The notes under the pieces were generated by a model. It made no database searches, was not told where the DNA came from, and saw nothing but the letters and a program-made list of their open reading frames with translations. Made by a program: the position numbers and the translations under genes. 64,000 nt of DNA from Tetracladium setigerum (Eukaryota; Ascomycota; Leotiomycetes; Helotiales). Positions 11,210 to 22,649 of the stretch are shown here, piece by piece (position 1 is the first letter of the stretch; each line of letters begins with the position of its first letter). Location: assembly GCA_031472005.1 (NCBI GenBank), contig PZJY01000013.1:1116001-1180000 (forward strand). Reading direction: 5' to 3'.

Positions 11210-13122
11210 ATGGCGATGAATAAGCTATCCGTCGGTGGGCTCCTGTTCCTAGGCCTCGTCTCCACCTCGTCCACCAAGTCCACCACCACTTCGTACTCGC
11301 ACCCATCCCCACCACGTGCACATGCACCACTACCACCACTCCACTGCCTCTCCGCGTCTTCCGTCGTCCTGCTCACACTCTACTCAGAGCTCGTTTGTAG
11401 CACTCTCTCAACATCCATTGATATCATCTCAATCTCACCAGACAAATCCCAATCTCAATCTCACTCTTACTCTCAATCCCAATCTCAACCTCACTCACAC
11501 TCTGACTCTCAATCGCAACCCATCCTAATCGACACTACCCTCTCAGAACCCGGCCCTCACCATCCCTGGTCCTACGCCCCCTTCTGTCACAGCACAAACA
11601 CCATAGAACTCTGCGTCTACACATCCACGACATTCTCCTCCGGCCGGGGAATATCCATCTTCACCACCCCTTCCATAGCCGCTGAGTTCGCTTCTATCCT
11701 CTCATCTGTCTCCCTCGTCGGCATCAACAACAACCACCATGAGCCCACCTACCACCATTCCCTCCCCGGTAAAGGCATCGGCACCCTCGCCTCGCGTGAT
11801 CTCTCACGAGGTGATTTGATAACGGCCTATACCCCATTACTTCTATCCTACAGAGAGGATTTCCTAAGTACGTCCGTGCGAGAGGTTTTATTGAGGAAGG
11901 CGGTTGATCAGTTGCCGAAGCATAGTAGGGAGCAGTATTATGGGCTGGCGAAGATATATAATGTGGAGAGTGTGAAGGCGCAGGATGTGTTGAAGGCTAA
12001 TACTTTTGGCGTTGAGGTTGGGGGGTGGGAGCATTTGGCGGTTTGGCCCGAGACGGCGAGGATCAATCATGCTTGTGGTCCTAAGTATGTTCTCTTTTTT
12101 TTATATCCTATCCTTCCTGCCTCCTTTTTTACTCCCATTCCCCTCTTTTTTTCATTTCCCTTTGAGATTTGGCCTGTTTATCCATGGGTTTTGGGGTTGG
12201 AAAACTATATACTGATGAGACTCAATCTAGTTCTCAATACCGCATCGTTGGCTCATCACTGATTCACTACGTCCATGCCGCAAGAGACATCGCGAAGGAT
12301 GAAGAAATCACCATTTCTTGTATGTTCCTTCTTCTTTCTGTCATTTTACCAATTTCCTCCTTGCTCATAAACACCAACCGTGCCATCATCCACCACACGC
12401 ATTTACAGCTCAACAACGATACTAACAAACCCAACCAGACATCAACCCCTTCGACACCACTCAAACCCGGCAAGCCTCCCTCAAAGAATCCTTCCATTTC
12501 ACCTGTCTCTGCGCCCGCTGCACATCCCCCACCTCAGACACAACCATCTCTCAAATAACAACACTCCAAAACCTCCTCTCAGACTGGTGGTCTCCTCCTA
12601 ATCACCACCACCAACAAGATCCCAACCATCCCCATCCCCATCCTCCTAACAACCACCACCAAAAAGCCGCCACAACAACAGACGCCGACATCCTAATCGC
12701 CCTCTATCAAAAAGAAGGCCTAGATGGATTCATGGACATTCCATACGGTCATGCAGCACTGATGTATAGTTCTGTGAAGGATAGGGAGGGATTGATGAGG
12801 TATGCGGAGTTGGCGAGGGAGGCGGTGGGGTTGAAGGATGGGGTGGGGACGGGGGATTGGGGGTTGTGGGATAGGATTTTGAGGGAGGGGGGGGAGGGGC
12901 ATTGGAGCTGGGGGAGGAGGGTTGGTGGTGGGGAGGTTTGCCGCCTGGGAAGGGGAAGGGGCCTGGGAAGGGGAAGGGACATGGAAAGGGAAAGGGAAAG
13001 GGAAAGGGAAAGGGAAAGGCCATGGAAAGGGAAAGGGGCATGGTAAAGGAAAGGGCCCTGGGAAAGGTCCTGGAAGAGGTGATAAAGGTGAACAAGAGAA
13101 GCTGACGAAACCCTGGTTTTGA
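11210..13122 (+). CDS. SET-domain protein with N-terminal hydrophobic leader and Gly-Lys tail
   Basis: Three exons: 11210-12084, 12231-12319, 12439-13122. The N-terminus (MAMNKLSVGGLLFLGLVSTSS) looks like a signal peptide or anchor. A Ser/Gln-rich tract (SQSQSHSYSQSQ) follows, then the region typical of fungal SET proteins (CVYTSTTFSSGRGISI). The SET core is split by introns: GKGIGTLASRDLSRGD, RINHACGPN|SQYR, DEEITISY|INPF, then the post-SET cysteines FTCLCARC. These proteins are protein-lysine methyltransferase-like; the target is unknown, and a secretory leader on a SET protein is puzzling. Two bases must be added near the 3' end, one in the eight-G run at 12887-12894 and one in the AAAGGG tract at about 12982-13018. 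Then the total is exactly 550 codons and the protein ends in a (GK)n/PGKGPGRG tail, KLTKPWF. Without them it stops at 13046. Confidence 0.82.
12982..13020 (+). repeat. AAAGGG hexanucleotide microsatellite in the SET gene
   Basis: About six to seven perfect copies of GGGAAA, with degenerate copies on both sides (12945-13075). In frame it codes for Gly-Lys repeats. Such a tract is prone to slippage and to read errors. Confidence 0.9.
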
Positions 13123-14242
13123 AGAGAGAACTTTGGAAATTTAAGGTTTTGAGCGGGAGTTTGAAAATTAAAAGTAGACACGTTGTAAATTAGATCCTTG
13201 TTACTTATTATCTATAAGGAAGATAACGTAAGGTTTGACGAAATTCGAATCCGTTTCTGTATCTATTCAGACTTTCGGTTAACTCAAAACCATCACGCAT
13301 ATGATTTACAAATCCAGTCAAGAGAAAAGGAGATGGGGAAAATTCAATGGGCTGATGGCTTTGGAATTTCTTCTTTCAAAAAGCTGGCTCAAAGGGAAAG
13401 GGAAAAGGCAATATTGGATTGGAATCAAGCAAAAATTTGAATGAACAGCAATGCATGTAAGAATCAAAGTTATGAAAAGACTTCCCACCCCCTGTCAGTC
13501 TATCTCTCTCTCTCTCTCTTGATAATTCTTTGTTGAATATACGCGATGAAGTAAGGGAAATGAGAGCAAAAACACACTGCTCACTGAGCCTCATTCGTTA
13601 AGCAGTTAAAATAATTTTCAGACAAGGTTTTACAAAAAAAACCTCACTTGCTAAACTCTCACTCACAAAACAAAATATTTCAAGAGAAAAAAACCTACTT
13701 ATGAACAGATGGACAAGTAAGTATACGATGGCATGAACACTTTGGGATTCATCATCACTAGTCTAAAGTCATACATAAAAGTAAGATATTCCATTTAAAT
13801 ATAATACTGAATATATAAAACAAAAAGAAAAATGGAGTTCTGGGTATCGTGAAAGTATAAGACGTCAGATACAACAAACTCCTTCCTTCCACCCACCCAC
13901 GCGCACCCATCCATCAAACCAATCATCAATCATTCGAACCCAATAGCTACTTAGACGAAAAAACAACTCCCCTAAAAAGAATCCAACAATGCTCGCTTGC
14001 TCGCTCGCTTCAGACAGTCATTGATCCCATCATATCCGTTCATCACACCGTGAATGCACGCTTCCTCGAAACGAATCCCATTTCGCGCCTCATAAATTCA
14101 GTCAGTCCATCTATCCCCCGTTCCTTCTTTGCCTCTCCACCGTCTCAAGGCCTCCCTTCATATTTCGACCCCATCGCATTACCACCACCACCCATTCGTT
14201 AATCACCCTGTTAGCCGAACGAAACCACTTCCCTCACCAACA
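13123..14242. other. Convergent intergenic region between SET and SH3 genes
   Basis: 1.1 kb between two converging genes, so it mainly holds 3' UTRs. It contains a (CT)n microsatellite at about 13504-13519 and AT-rich DNA around 13610-13860. No convincing gene was seen. Confidence 0.5.
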
Positions 14243-17012
14243 TCAAATCGCAACACCATTAACCACCACCTCCAACCCAGGCTGTTGTTTCGGCCTACTA
14301 CTGCCTCCAATATTCTCGCCACTCCCCGAACTCTTAACAGACGCACTCCTCCCACTCCTCCCAATCGGAAAACTCCCCGTCCTGCTCCCAAACTTCCTCA
14401 ACCCCATCCCCATCAACGTACTCTTACTCCTCACACTCGCACCACCGCTTATACTTCCCGCCATACCACTCCCACTGCCAGCACCCATGCCTAACCCACC
14501 ATCTTGCAACCCCTCTACAAACGTCATGGGGAAAAGACCCCATTTTCCATTCTTCGTCTGCCCGGACCAGCACCATTGATCTTGGAATGTATAGCCAATA
14601 TGTGTAATCTTATCACCGCGGGAGAATTTCAACCAGCCGCCTTCCCGTGCGTCGCGAGGTTTGAAATCCCATCGGGCGAAAGCGATGAGGGAGCTCTGGG
14701 CGCTCATGAGAATATCTTCTTTATGTGGCAGATCCAATGCGATGGCCGAGGCGGGGAAAGAACCTTTCTCGCCGTCGTGGTAGCCGGTACACCAGGCGCC
14801 ATTGAATTTATCTGGGAAAGTGAGACCGACGAGGCGGGCGCCGTCGGCGAAGTGGAGGGTGGGATTTCCATCTGGGTCTTTAGAGGCGCTACGTGAGTTT
14901 TTGGGGTGGTATGTCACGATTGCGGTGGCTGAAGGGCGGACTTGGACGAGGGGGGCAATCTCGAACATGCTGTATGTTGAGGTGGCGGGTTCGTTTTTGA
15001 TAAAGTGGAGGTCGAAGTCGACGATGCGGGGGTTGATTTGACCGTACAGGGCGTTGATGCCAGCGACAGATGTAAGGGGGCGGGCGTGTCGGGAGAGGTG
15101 TTGGAAGAGTTGTTTGTGGGAGAAGAAGATTGTTGCATCGTGCTCGTCGGTAGTTTTGCGGTCTTCGATGCAATAAATACACTAGAATATGTTAGCATTG
15201 AACTTTGGTCAAATATTAACGCTGGCAATACTTACTGCAAATACTGGATCATCAGCAACAGTTGTACGAACGTGGCATTTTGTTAGGAACTGTTGTCGCC
15301 ATCTGATGCCGCTATTTCCATAAATCCCGGAAGCTGCGACTACATTAGCTATGATTCGGTAAACATCTCTATGATACTCACTGTCCATTTTGGAATCTTT
15401 TTCCACCTGACCCATTGGCACCTCATAAGCGCATTTAATACATCTAGCAAAGTCAAGTGATCCGTAGGTCCCCTTTGAATCATAATTAGCGGGCTGTTTT
15501 CTCTCAACGGACGGATGAACAACTCACAGTTGGACGTTTAACAACTTTATATGCCAATTCGCCTCTCAGTGCCGTTATCGCGCCTTCGCAAAATCCACCA
15601 AATTTGTAAAATGAGCTATCATGACGCATAGGCGAATCGATCGACTTCATTGAAGCTGTGGGCGTTGGAGGGTGATAGTTCGGGTCATTGCTGAGTACTG
15701 CTTCCTTTTCATTATCATAGTCCACGGTGGGAGGCTCGTGCACGGCTATAAGACCATCTTCAACTCCTTTACCATAGCCAGGGATTTTCAAGGTTGCGGC
15801 CAGAGCAACGCTATCTCTGGATGAGCCTGCGTTGCTCGCAGGTTCGGAAGATCCAAACAATTCCTCCTCGACTGGTTCGCTGTGGGAAGACATAGAATGA
15901 CGATCCCCTGCTGCCGTACTAGTTGTGTACTGAGAACTGGCCGTTGATGTTCGCTTCCTGTCCGAAGGTAGGAAAAGTCCACGCTGTCCGTTTACAAATG
16001 CAGGATAATCGTTTGAACTAGCTCTCCGCCCATCCACCGGCCTGACCTCAATAGTGGGCGACAGTGGGCTTATTGGAGAAGTGATATCTGAAAGCGTACT
16101 GCGTCTGATGTCGTTGGTGGATCCAACAGAGTTCCAAACTTCAGAATAGAAAAAGTTCTTTGACATTCTCCGCCTCTCCAAGAAGTCATCGTTCGCTTTA
16201 ACACGAATGTCGACCACGTCTTTCTTGATGAAGTCTGCCGGATCATCCGATATGATCGCTAGCTCCTCCCCAGGCGGCGGAGGGGGGAGACGAGAAGACG
16301 AAGCTGTGGCCTCACCTTGGTCGTATGGCAGGGTTGGACTATCAATCGACCAAGAACTCTTTGGCTTTGCGGGAGGACCATAATCGGCCTCCATGGGAGG
16401 AGTGAGTATCCGTAAAGACAGTCCTGTAGTCGAAGCGGAGGCCACCGTCGATGTACTATCCTCACGAGGCCTCATGCTTGCCAAATCAGCGCGGTCATCC
16501 CGTTCCACCACAGGCTGCACTTCTCCTACTGGAAGTGCATCTCGAACTCCCTCCAGCACCTTGATACATTTGTCGCTAATTATTCCGGATTCCTTTTGTA
16601 CGGCTGTAAAGATGTCCGCCTCAAAGTCCTCGGGTTCGTCTGCCACATCCTGGATCTCGTTGATCTGATCCATCAATTCGGTCCGTAACTCCTTTAATTC
16701 GCTATGGATGGTTTCTACAAGAATGTCAGGACTTCAACACCCACAACAGATAATTCCGGAGTACTCACTATCATCTACCAAAGCCCTCGCAAACGCATCC
16801 CCGCATAATTCCAGACATTCTTTATAAATGGCCGCGACAGCGTCACTGTGCCTCTCCAGCGACCTCTGCAATATCTCGACCGACTCCGCGATCTCCAAGG
16901 CCTCCCCCGCCGACACGGTACTCGCAGATTTCGCAAACTTCTTTGCCAGTTTCGAGCCCCGACTCCATGTTTTGAGGATATTCTTCACTGGAAGTGCGTA
17001 CTCGACGCTCAT
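14243..17012 (-). CDS. Fungal multidomain SH3 protein with cysteine-rich central region
   Basis: Five exons on the minus strand: 17012-16769, 16714-15528, 15472-15382, 15333-15236, 15181-14243; all phases agree and give 852 residues without any correction. The N-terminal about 110 residues are a helical bundle-like region (MSVEYALPVKNILKTW...). A long Ser/Pro-rich disordered part follows. A cysteine-rich block comes next, with CIKC, a Cys in QQFLTKCHV and CIYCIED, which is likely metal-binding. The C-terminal part has two SH3-like modules: LVGLTFPDKFNGAWCTGYHDGEKG and the clearer ARWDFKPRDAREGGWLKFSRGDKI...WWSG-type repeat. A Gly/Ser tail ends the protein. The order (coiled region, disorder, Cys block, SH3) is conserved in Pezizomycotina. 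The function is not established; a scaffold role at the cortex is an inference. Confidence 0.87.
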
Positions 17013-18920
17013 CTTGCTGTTGGGTTGTGGCCGGTGCGTCGGCCGGTTGTGCGTGTCCCTCGATCCCCCTCTTTCTGACGCAAATGGTGAGGTCCGTACT
17101 CCCAGATGATCGCCTTGCAGTCACTGTTGGTCCGTACACTTTATGGTGACAAGCAGTTTGCACAATATAAAGGGAGAGAGCGAGAAAGGGAGAAAAGGAA
17201 GAAGGGAGAAAGATAGAAAGGAAGTGGGCGAAGAAGAAGGGAGCAGAGGTAATAAGGCTGTGTTCCCTTAGTTGCAGGTGATATTTCCCTCCCTCAAATC
17301 TGTCACCAAGAAAGACAAGGCTCACTCACTCCCTCCTTCACTCCCTCGCTACTCACTCACAGTAGTTCGGTCAATCAATGGCCATGCCCTTGCACACTTC
17401 TGCCTTACGAGAAGTTGGCATGGCACTATTGCTGGAAACAGCCTAGATGCACCTTGGGTGCTGGACTTGGGGGACTTTTGAGGCTGTTGGGCGGACCCCT
17501 GGGCCTGTCTGAGCCTCAGAGGTTGGTTGCGTTGGTTGTGTTGTGTTGCAGGCAGCGATGCAAGAAAGAACACGTGGGGTTGGTGGAAAGTCAAACTCGG
17601 GCGCCCGTGAACCATATTAAATAATAATGGGGTCGAAGCAAGCTTCTGGAAACAAGGATATAGCTCAGGGAATAAACGATTCAAGAGAGTTAAGATAACC
17701 TTGATCTATTTGGCGCGTTGGAACTACCACCTCGGTAATACGGAGTATTATACAGTATTTTAATATTTTCATTAGAGAGGTACTAAGGTTTACAATAACA
17801 CCCTTCACTTGGGCTATCTTCATTATTGAACTCATCATGTATCTATCGCTGCGTGACCGACCTGGGCTACTCGGTATTGCCAAAGTCAAAATTCGTCCCA
17901 TCTTTGAGTGACCAACCAAGCCTCTGGTACTTTCTGTACGACCTACCTTCCTCATCAATCTTAAAATCTCCGCTTCACACATCATTTAGACGCCAGGATA
18001 GGAACCTTGTTATGTACCTACAGTACAGTACATTATTACATCCCGGGACCCAGATCAGCCTCATGTGCGCGATTAACGAATTCCAATGAGATGGAAGGCT
18101 GTCTGTTACGATTCGATGCATTGCGTGGTTCGGTCGTTATTGTGCGCAGCCGAGGCTTCCGGACTCGAAAAGGAACCGAGTACCTTCTTTCTTTCGACCA
18201 ATCTTCTCGTACAATAACAGCAATTAATTCACAACATGCGCAAAGCACAGTATCGGCTTCTAGTCTAGTAGTCGACAGGTCCCTTTTTTTGGATCTAGGA
18301 TATTCGGACGGTACTGAAGCAGAGGGCGGCGAATTCCGCTTCGTGACCTGCTTCCATGCATACCAGGCTGCAATGTAATCTTATATTGCCCTAGGCATCC
18401 ACCAATTCTCACAATTTTAAGTAGGGCTTATTTCGTCAATCTTAGAAAAAGTCAGGCGTAAGCAAATAATACATAAATACAGCTCAAATATCTCTGGATA
18501 CAAGAGCCATAATTGACTGCGGATGAAATATTTGAGATTGTATGAAATAGTTATGAGCCCAGCTTCGTGGGCTAGAGAGAGTCGCGACGATCAAAATGAG
18601 ATCCAAAACTGAGGACGAGTACACCATATCAAAAAGTCGTTCGCGGCAGACCATTAAATAATTGAACCTAAACCTTGTGAAGAAGGTGACTTGGGATATG
18701 GGCTTTGATGTTGTATTCTGCATCCGCGTGAAAGAGACAGCACGGAAGCAGTAATAGGCTCTCTATCCTTGTCGTTCTGACGTCTAGAGGGCCAAGTCCA
18801 GGAGAAGGAAGTGAGTCTGACTACCTGAGGTACATAGCTATGTATATCTAACGTACAATTGTACGCACAATTGTATGCTGACGCCATGCATCCGGGTTGG
18901 ATCGCATCAAAGAACACGCC
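17013..18920. other. Gene-poor stretch between SH3 and HET-NACHT genes
   Basis: 1.9 kb. The 17100-17350 part is the SH3 promoter, rich in purine/pyrimidine blocks (CCCTCCTTCACTCCCTCG). The rest has only short, non-conserved frames. A doubled ACAGTACAGTA motif occurs at about 18020-18031. I see no RNA gene. Confidence 0.5.
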
Positions 18921-21609
18921 TTAATCTTCCCATGAAGACTCTTCAGCCAAATATTTGTATTGCACCCCAATGTCCGAGATCTTCTTATAGACTGGAAAGA
19001 GAACTTTTGGCATCGTAAATCGAGTAGTCGAGAACTTCTTCCTGAATATGGGACTTTTCACAAACATGTCCCTAGGAGTTGTCGCTGCCAACACGTGGGA
19101 GAAGTTCCAGAAGAAATCCCACCTCACCTGCGAATACCTCTCAAAGAACTCATGGTCAGATACTGGACTCGCAATCAGCGTGTCCAGCACTTTCACCGCG
19201 TTCGCAAGTAAGTTTGACCAGTGGCCCGAGTAGTTGACGATAATGCCTGACTCAATCCAGACAAGGCACCTGTCGGTGGTCAAGAACTGAGTTAAGTCCT
19301 CACATAGAGATTGTGCTTTGATCAACTCATTCTCGTCTAACCCATCCGGCAGCGTCTGAAGATTCATAGCGTCCCAAAGCCCGTATACCATTACAGGATG
19401 GGCGGTTTCCCACCAAGCCTCACACGCGAGGCGAGGAGACCGGCGGTATGTTGTCAAGTTATCATGTTGCCAAGAACTTTCAAAATACCATGCGGCGGTG
19501 TGACCCCGGTAAAGCTGCCGAAGCCTTCTTGGTTTCAATAGGCGAGGGAGCTGGGAGGAAGCTTGAGTCTTCGCATCGGACATGACATACCGCTTGGCGC
19601 TAGGATGGATATAGTCGATCCCTCCGAGGTTGGCCGCTTCCGTTGCCTCAGTGTCCATTATTGGTTCTCCCAGCCTGTTAAATTCCATCATCTTAGTCTC
19701 CATTACAGGTCCGCCCAGGACCTTAGCAACACCAAGCGGATCGATGGGAGGATCACCATCAACATTGACTGCTTGAAAGATGATTGATAAGACGGCCGTC
19801 CTTACTAGCTGCGTTTGACCTCTCCCTAGCAGCCAGGAATAGTCTTCCATGTCGACCCATAGAAACAACTGTTGTGCCCATTCGAATTGCCAGGGTGACA
19901 GCCTGTCAGCGTGACGCTCGAGAATCTGAAAATACATTTCGGAAAGTCCCTTTGGAAGCTGTTGAAGCTGACGTTCGATTGCTTTTACTGAAGGCAGCTC
20001 AGTCACGGCGTCAATCATGAGTTTGGCATAAAGCCAGAGACCATCCGCGCTGGTGTTGATTCTCTCGAGAATCTTGCGCTTGAGACTCTCGTCAGGGAAT
20101 GCATGCCATTCAGATAACCTCTTGATCAGGTACTTCTCTATCGGACTTTGCGTCATTTCGGGAGTTATCTGCAGCTGCGGATAGGATGCAAAAGAGTCCG
20201 TAATGTCGATTTCGTTACGACCAGTCAGAAGTATCTTAACAATCGTCCTAGATTGGCTGACAAATGATTGTAGTGCTTGAAATAACGGTGGCCTGTCTGC
20301 AACTTCGTCGAGAGCATCAACTACTATATGTAGCACTGGAAGCCTAGAATCCAACAGAACTCGGAACATCTGCTCAATCTCTGATATCGAATCCGCTGAT
20401 CTGTGGCCATTCCCTTGGTAAAGTGGAAGAAGGATATCATACGTCCGCTTCTCCATTTTAAGAATTTGTGATAACAGTGTCCGCAAGACGGCTACTGTCG
20501 ACCCCTTGGATGCGGAGCCGCTCTTGCAGAAGAAATATGCTACCCTTCCTTCGGCCTTTTGAAGTCGTTCACATGCTGCAGTAGCGAAAGACGTCTTGCC
20601 AGCCCCGGCATAGCCACCAACCCGCAAGATGGACGAAGTCGCTCCAGCCTCCCAGGATGCAAACTGAGGGGAGCGAAATAGAGGCTCACACGATGAGGCC
20701 ATAAGTTTGCCGCGATATCTGACAAGGTCATCTTGAACATTGGAAGGGCAAAGCCATTGCTGTAGCGCTGTGTGCTGTGTGCCGACTGTAAATAAAAAAC
20801 GTCAGTTGCAGACCCGGGGATGAATGAAGATAGTACAACGCACTTGCATCTGCTGAATTCCCAGCAGGCTGGCCAATTCGTTTGTACAGTTTTCTTCGAA
20901 GCCGGCTTAACGCGTGTTCCTTCCCTTCGCCATAGATGGGCACCATAAAAATGTCAAAAACACCAAGAAGGCAGTAAGCATTGTCCTCTTCATGGGTAGT
21001 CACACGAGGCTCCGCCCATGACATTCGCTCATCTACACTGAACTCAGACAGAGGGGTTCCTTGAAGAGCTTGCACCGCGATTCCCGTGATCTCTTGAAGC
21101 TGACGTTCGAATGATTTTTTATCACCCAGCCTTACACCTTCCTTGGTAAAGAACTCAACAGACGAGGGAGCCACCAACTCTTGAAGTGTCCAGCCCCTCG
21201 TAAACCACCTACTTTTCCGGAAAGCTTGCTCCAAAAGAATGCCATCACTCTGGTCACCACTTTTCATCGATACATCTGACAGAAACACATAACATTTGGC
21301 CGCTTGTTGATACCAGCGAAACATGGAATTAATAGCCTCCGAGAGCTCGGCATTGTTTGATTTATCAATGCAACAGGTGTCTACCCAAAAGTATTGAATA
21401 CCGTCTCGTTTGGCTTGTTGCCCGCATAATCGGATCTTCTCGTAGCCAGCCTTGGACTTGCCGGTACCATCCATCATGTCTCCGTACGTCACCTCTTCGG
21501 TATCTAGTCCCCATGTGTGCGAAAGTATGGCGTATCGAGGGATGTCGTTCTTGCTGAAGTTTTTAGTCAGCCTGAGCGTATCATCACCAATTTGCTCCAA
21601 AAGACGCAT
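18921..21609 (-). CDS. HET-NACHT STAND protein (NLR-like incompatibility/immune receptor)
   Basis: Two exons, 21609-20844 and 20785-18921; the 58-bp intron joins in phase and gives 876 residues. The N-terminal HET domain is intact: RYAILSHTWG, FWVDTCCIDK, WFTRGWTLQELVAP, and the AYCLLGVFDI/GEG end. The linker has the WLCPSN and YRGKL pattern usual between effector and NACHT. The nucleoside-triphosphatase part has a Walker A loop GYAGAGKTSF (about residue 312) and a Walker B VLHIVVDALDEV. An NLR sensor-like LLTGRNEID follows. The C-terminal about 300 residues are helical and show no WD40, ankyrin or TPR repeats, unlike HET-D/HET-E. HET domains trigger cell death on activation in other fungi; action here as a non-self or heterokaryon incompatibility receptor is inferred. 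It lies between two gene-poor stretches. Confidence 0.92.
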
Positions 21610-22489
21610 TATTAGACGAGTTTGTAGGCGAAAAGGTTCCGCAGTGAAGGTCTTTCGTCATTTGTTGAACTGGTTGGAGGAGTAAAAGCTGATATGGTAA
21701 GGCTGGTGCACAGATCAGACCTTAACGCAATAGTGGGGTGGAATTGGCACAAACGCGCGTGAAAACAGCCAATGACAGGCGCTGTTGTAACTCTGACTGC
21801 TCGCTTGATTTCGGGGAATTTATTAGAGGACAAACCCGGATGAATATGTTAAAGTTGAGTACGATAGTTGAATTCATTCCATGTTTACTTGAAACAAGAT
21901 ATGAAAAGTGTAAGCGAGGACCCAATGAACCAAAGCGAGCCTCGAGGACCGAAGATAAGTAGCCCTGTTATATCACTGCATGCAGAAATCATGGAACACC
22001 GGAAGGAGGCGATTCTGTCTACAGATTGACCGATTCCAATCAGATGTTCGATATGAAGAACTTAACGACTCAAACTCTCCACCATATTTTCACTTTTGTA
22101 GGAATGTGGATGGTGGATCGATGCGCTGTGCCCAGGTAGATTTTAATCAACATAAGTCAGATAGATGCCAAAGTTGTTGACGAGACGAACGAGCTCAATC
22201 CTCGCTAATTAATCACATCATTCAATCGCCTTACAGCGCTATTTTTCGAGCAGTGAGCCAGTGCTGCCGATTCTGATGGTAGGACGGTGGTAAGGGCAGG
22301 AAAATGCATAGAACCTCGTATGTATCAAGTCGTACGGAGACAAACTGAAACTCGAGGTTTGTTGAGCGAAAAGAGAGCGAAATTGAAGGTATTGTTGGGA
22401 GTATCTGCCAATTCCATTTGGGGAAAAAAATTGGTCTCTTCACAACTTGCGAGAGAACTCTCAAATAGGCAAAAAAAATAAAATTGTTT
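21610..22489. other. Intergenic region upstream of the HET-NACHT gene
   Basis: About 880 bp holding the promoter of the leftward HET-NACHT gene. No coding frame with recognisable features was found. The right end (22471-22489) is A-rich on the plus strand, which reads as a T run after the adjacent minus-strand tRNA-like unit. Confidence 0.5.
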
Positions 22490-22649
22490 TGGCTTTAGAT
22501 GGATTCGAACCACCGTCCCATCTCAGTACAATATATAGAAACAGATGAAACTCAAAGAACTCCAGACGCCCCGATATATCCAAAAGTCGGTAAAGATATT
22601 TTGGTGTACAATATTTGGAGATGTATCATAACCGCTAGACCACAAAGCC
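22490..22649 (-). tRNA. Split tRNA-like Pol III gene or tRNA pseudogene, identity unclear
   Basis: On the minus strand, 22649-22643 (GGCTTTG) pairs with 22497-22491 (TAAAGCC) as a seven-pair acceptor stem with one G-U. Directly after the 5' arm is a good A box (TGGTCTAGCGG). The T arm is perfect (GGTGG TTCGAAT CCATC) and holds a consensus B box GGTTCGAATCC. A run of T on the minus strand follows within 25 bases (T4-A-T8), a Pol III terminator. CATCT and AGATG can form the anticodon stem, leaving an insert of about 85-90 nt where a tRNA intron normally sits, longer than most fungal tRNA introns. The loop lacks the expected U33, so no anticodon can be read safely; CCA (Trp) is one alternative with a poorer stem. 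It may be a genuine intron-bearing tRNA, a pseudogene, or another Pol III transcript. Confidence 0.5.

Noticed and set aside
12902..13122. CRISPR-like or structural repeat array in the GGGAAA tract
   Set aside because: It is a simple hexanucleotide microsatellite within a coding exon; no spacers.
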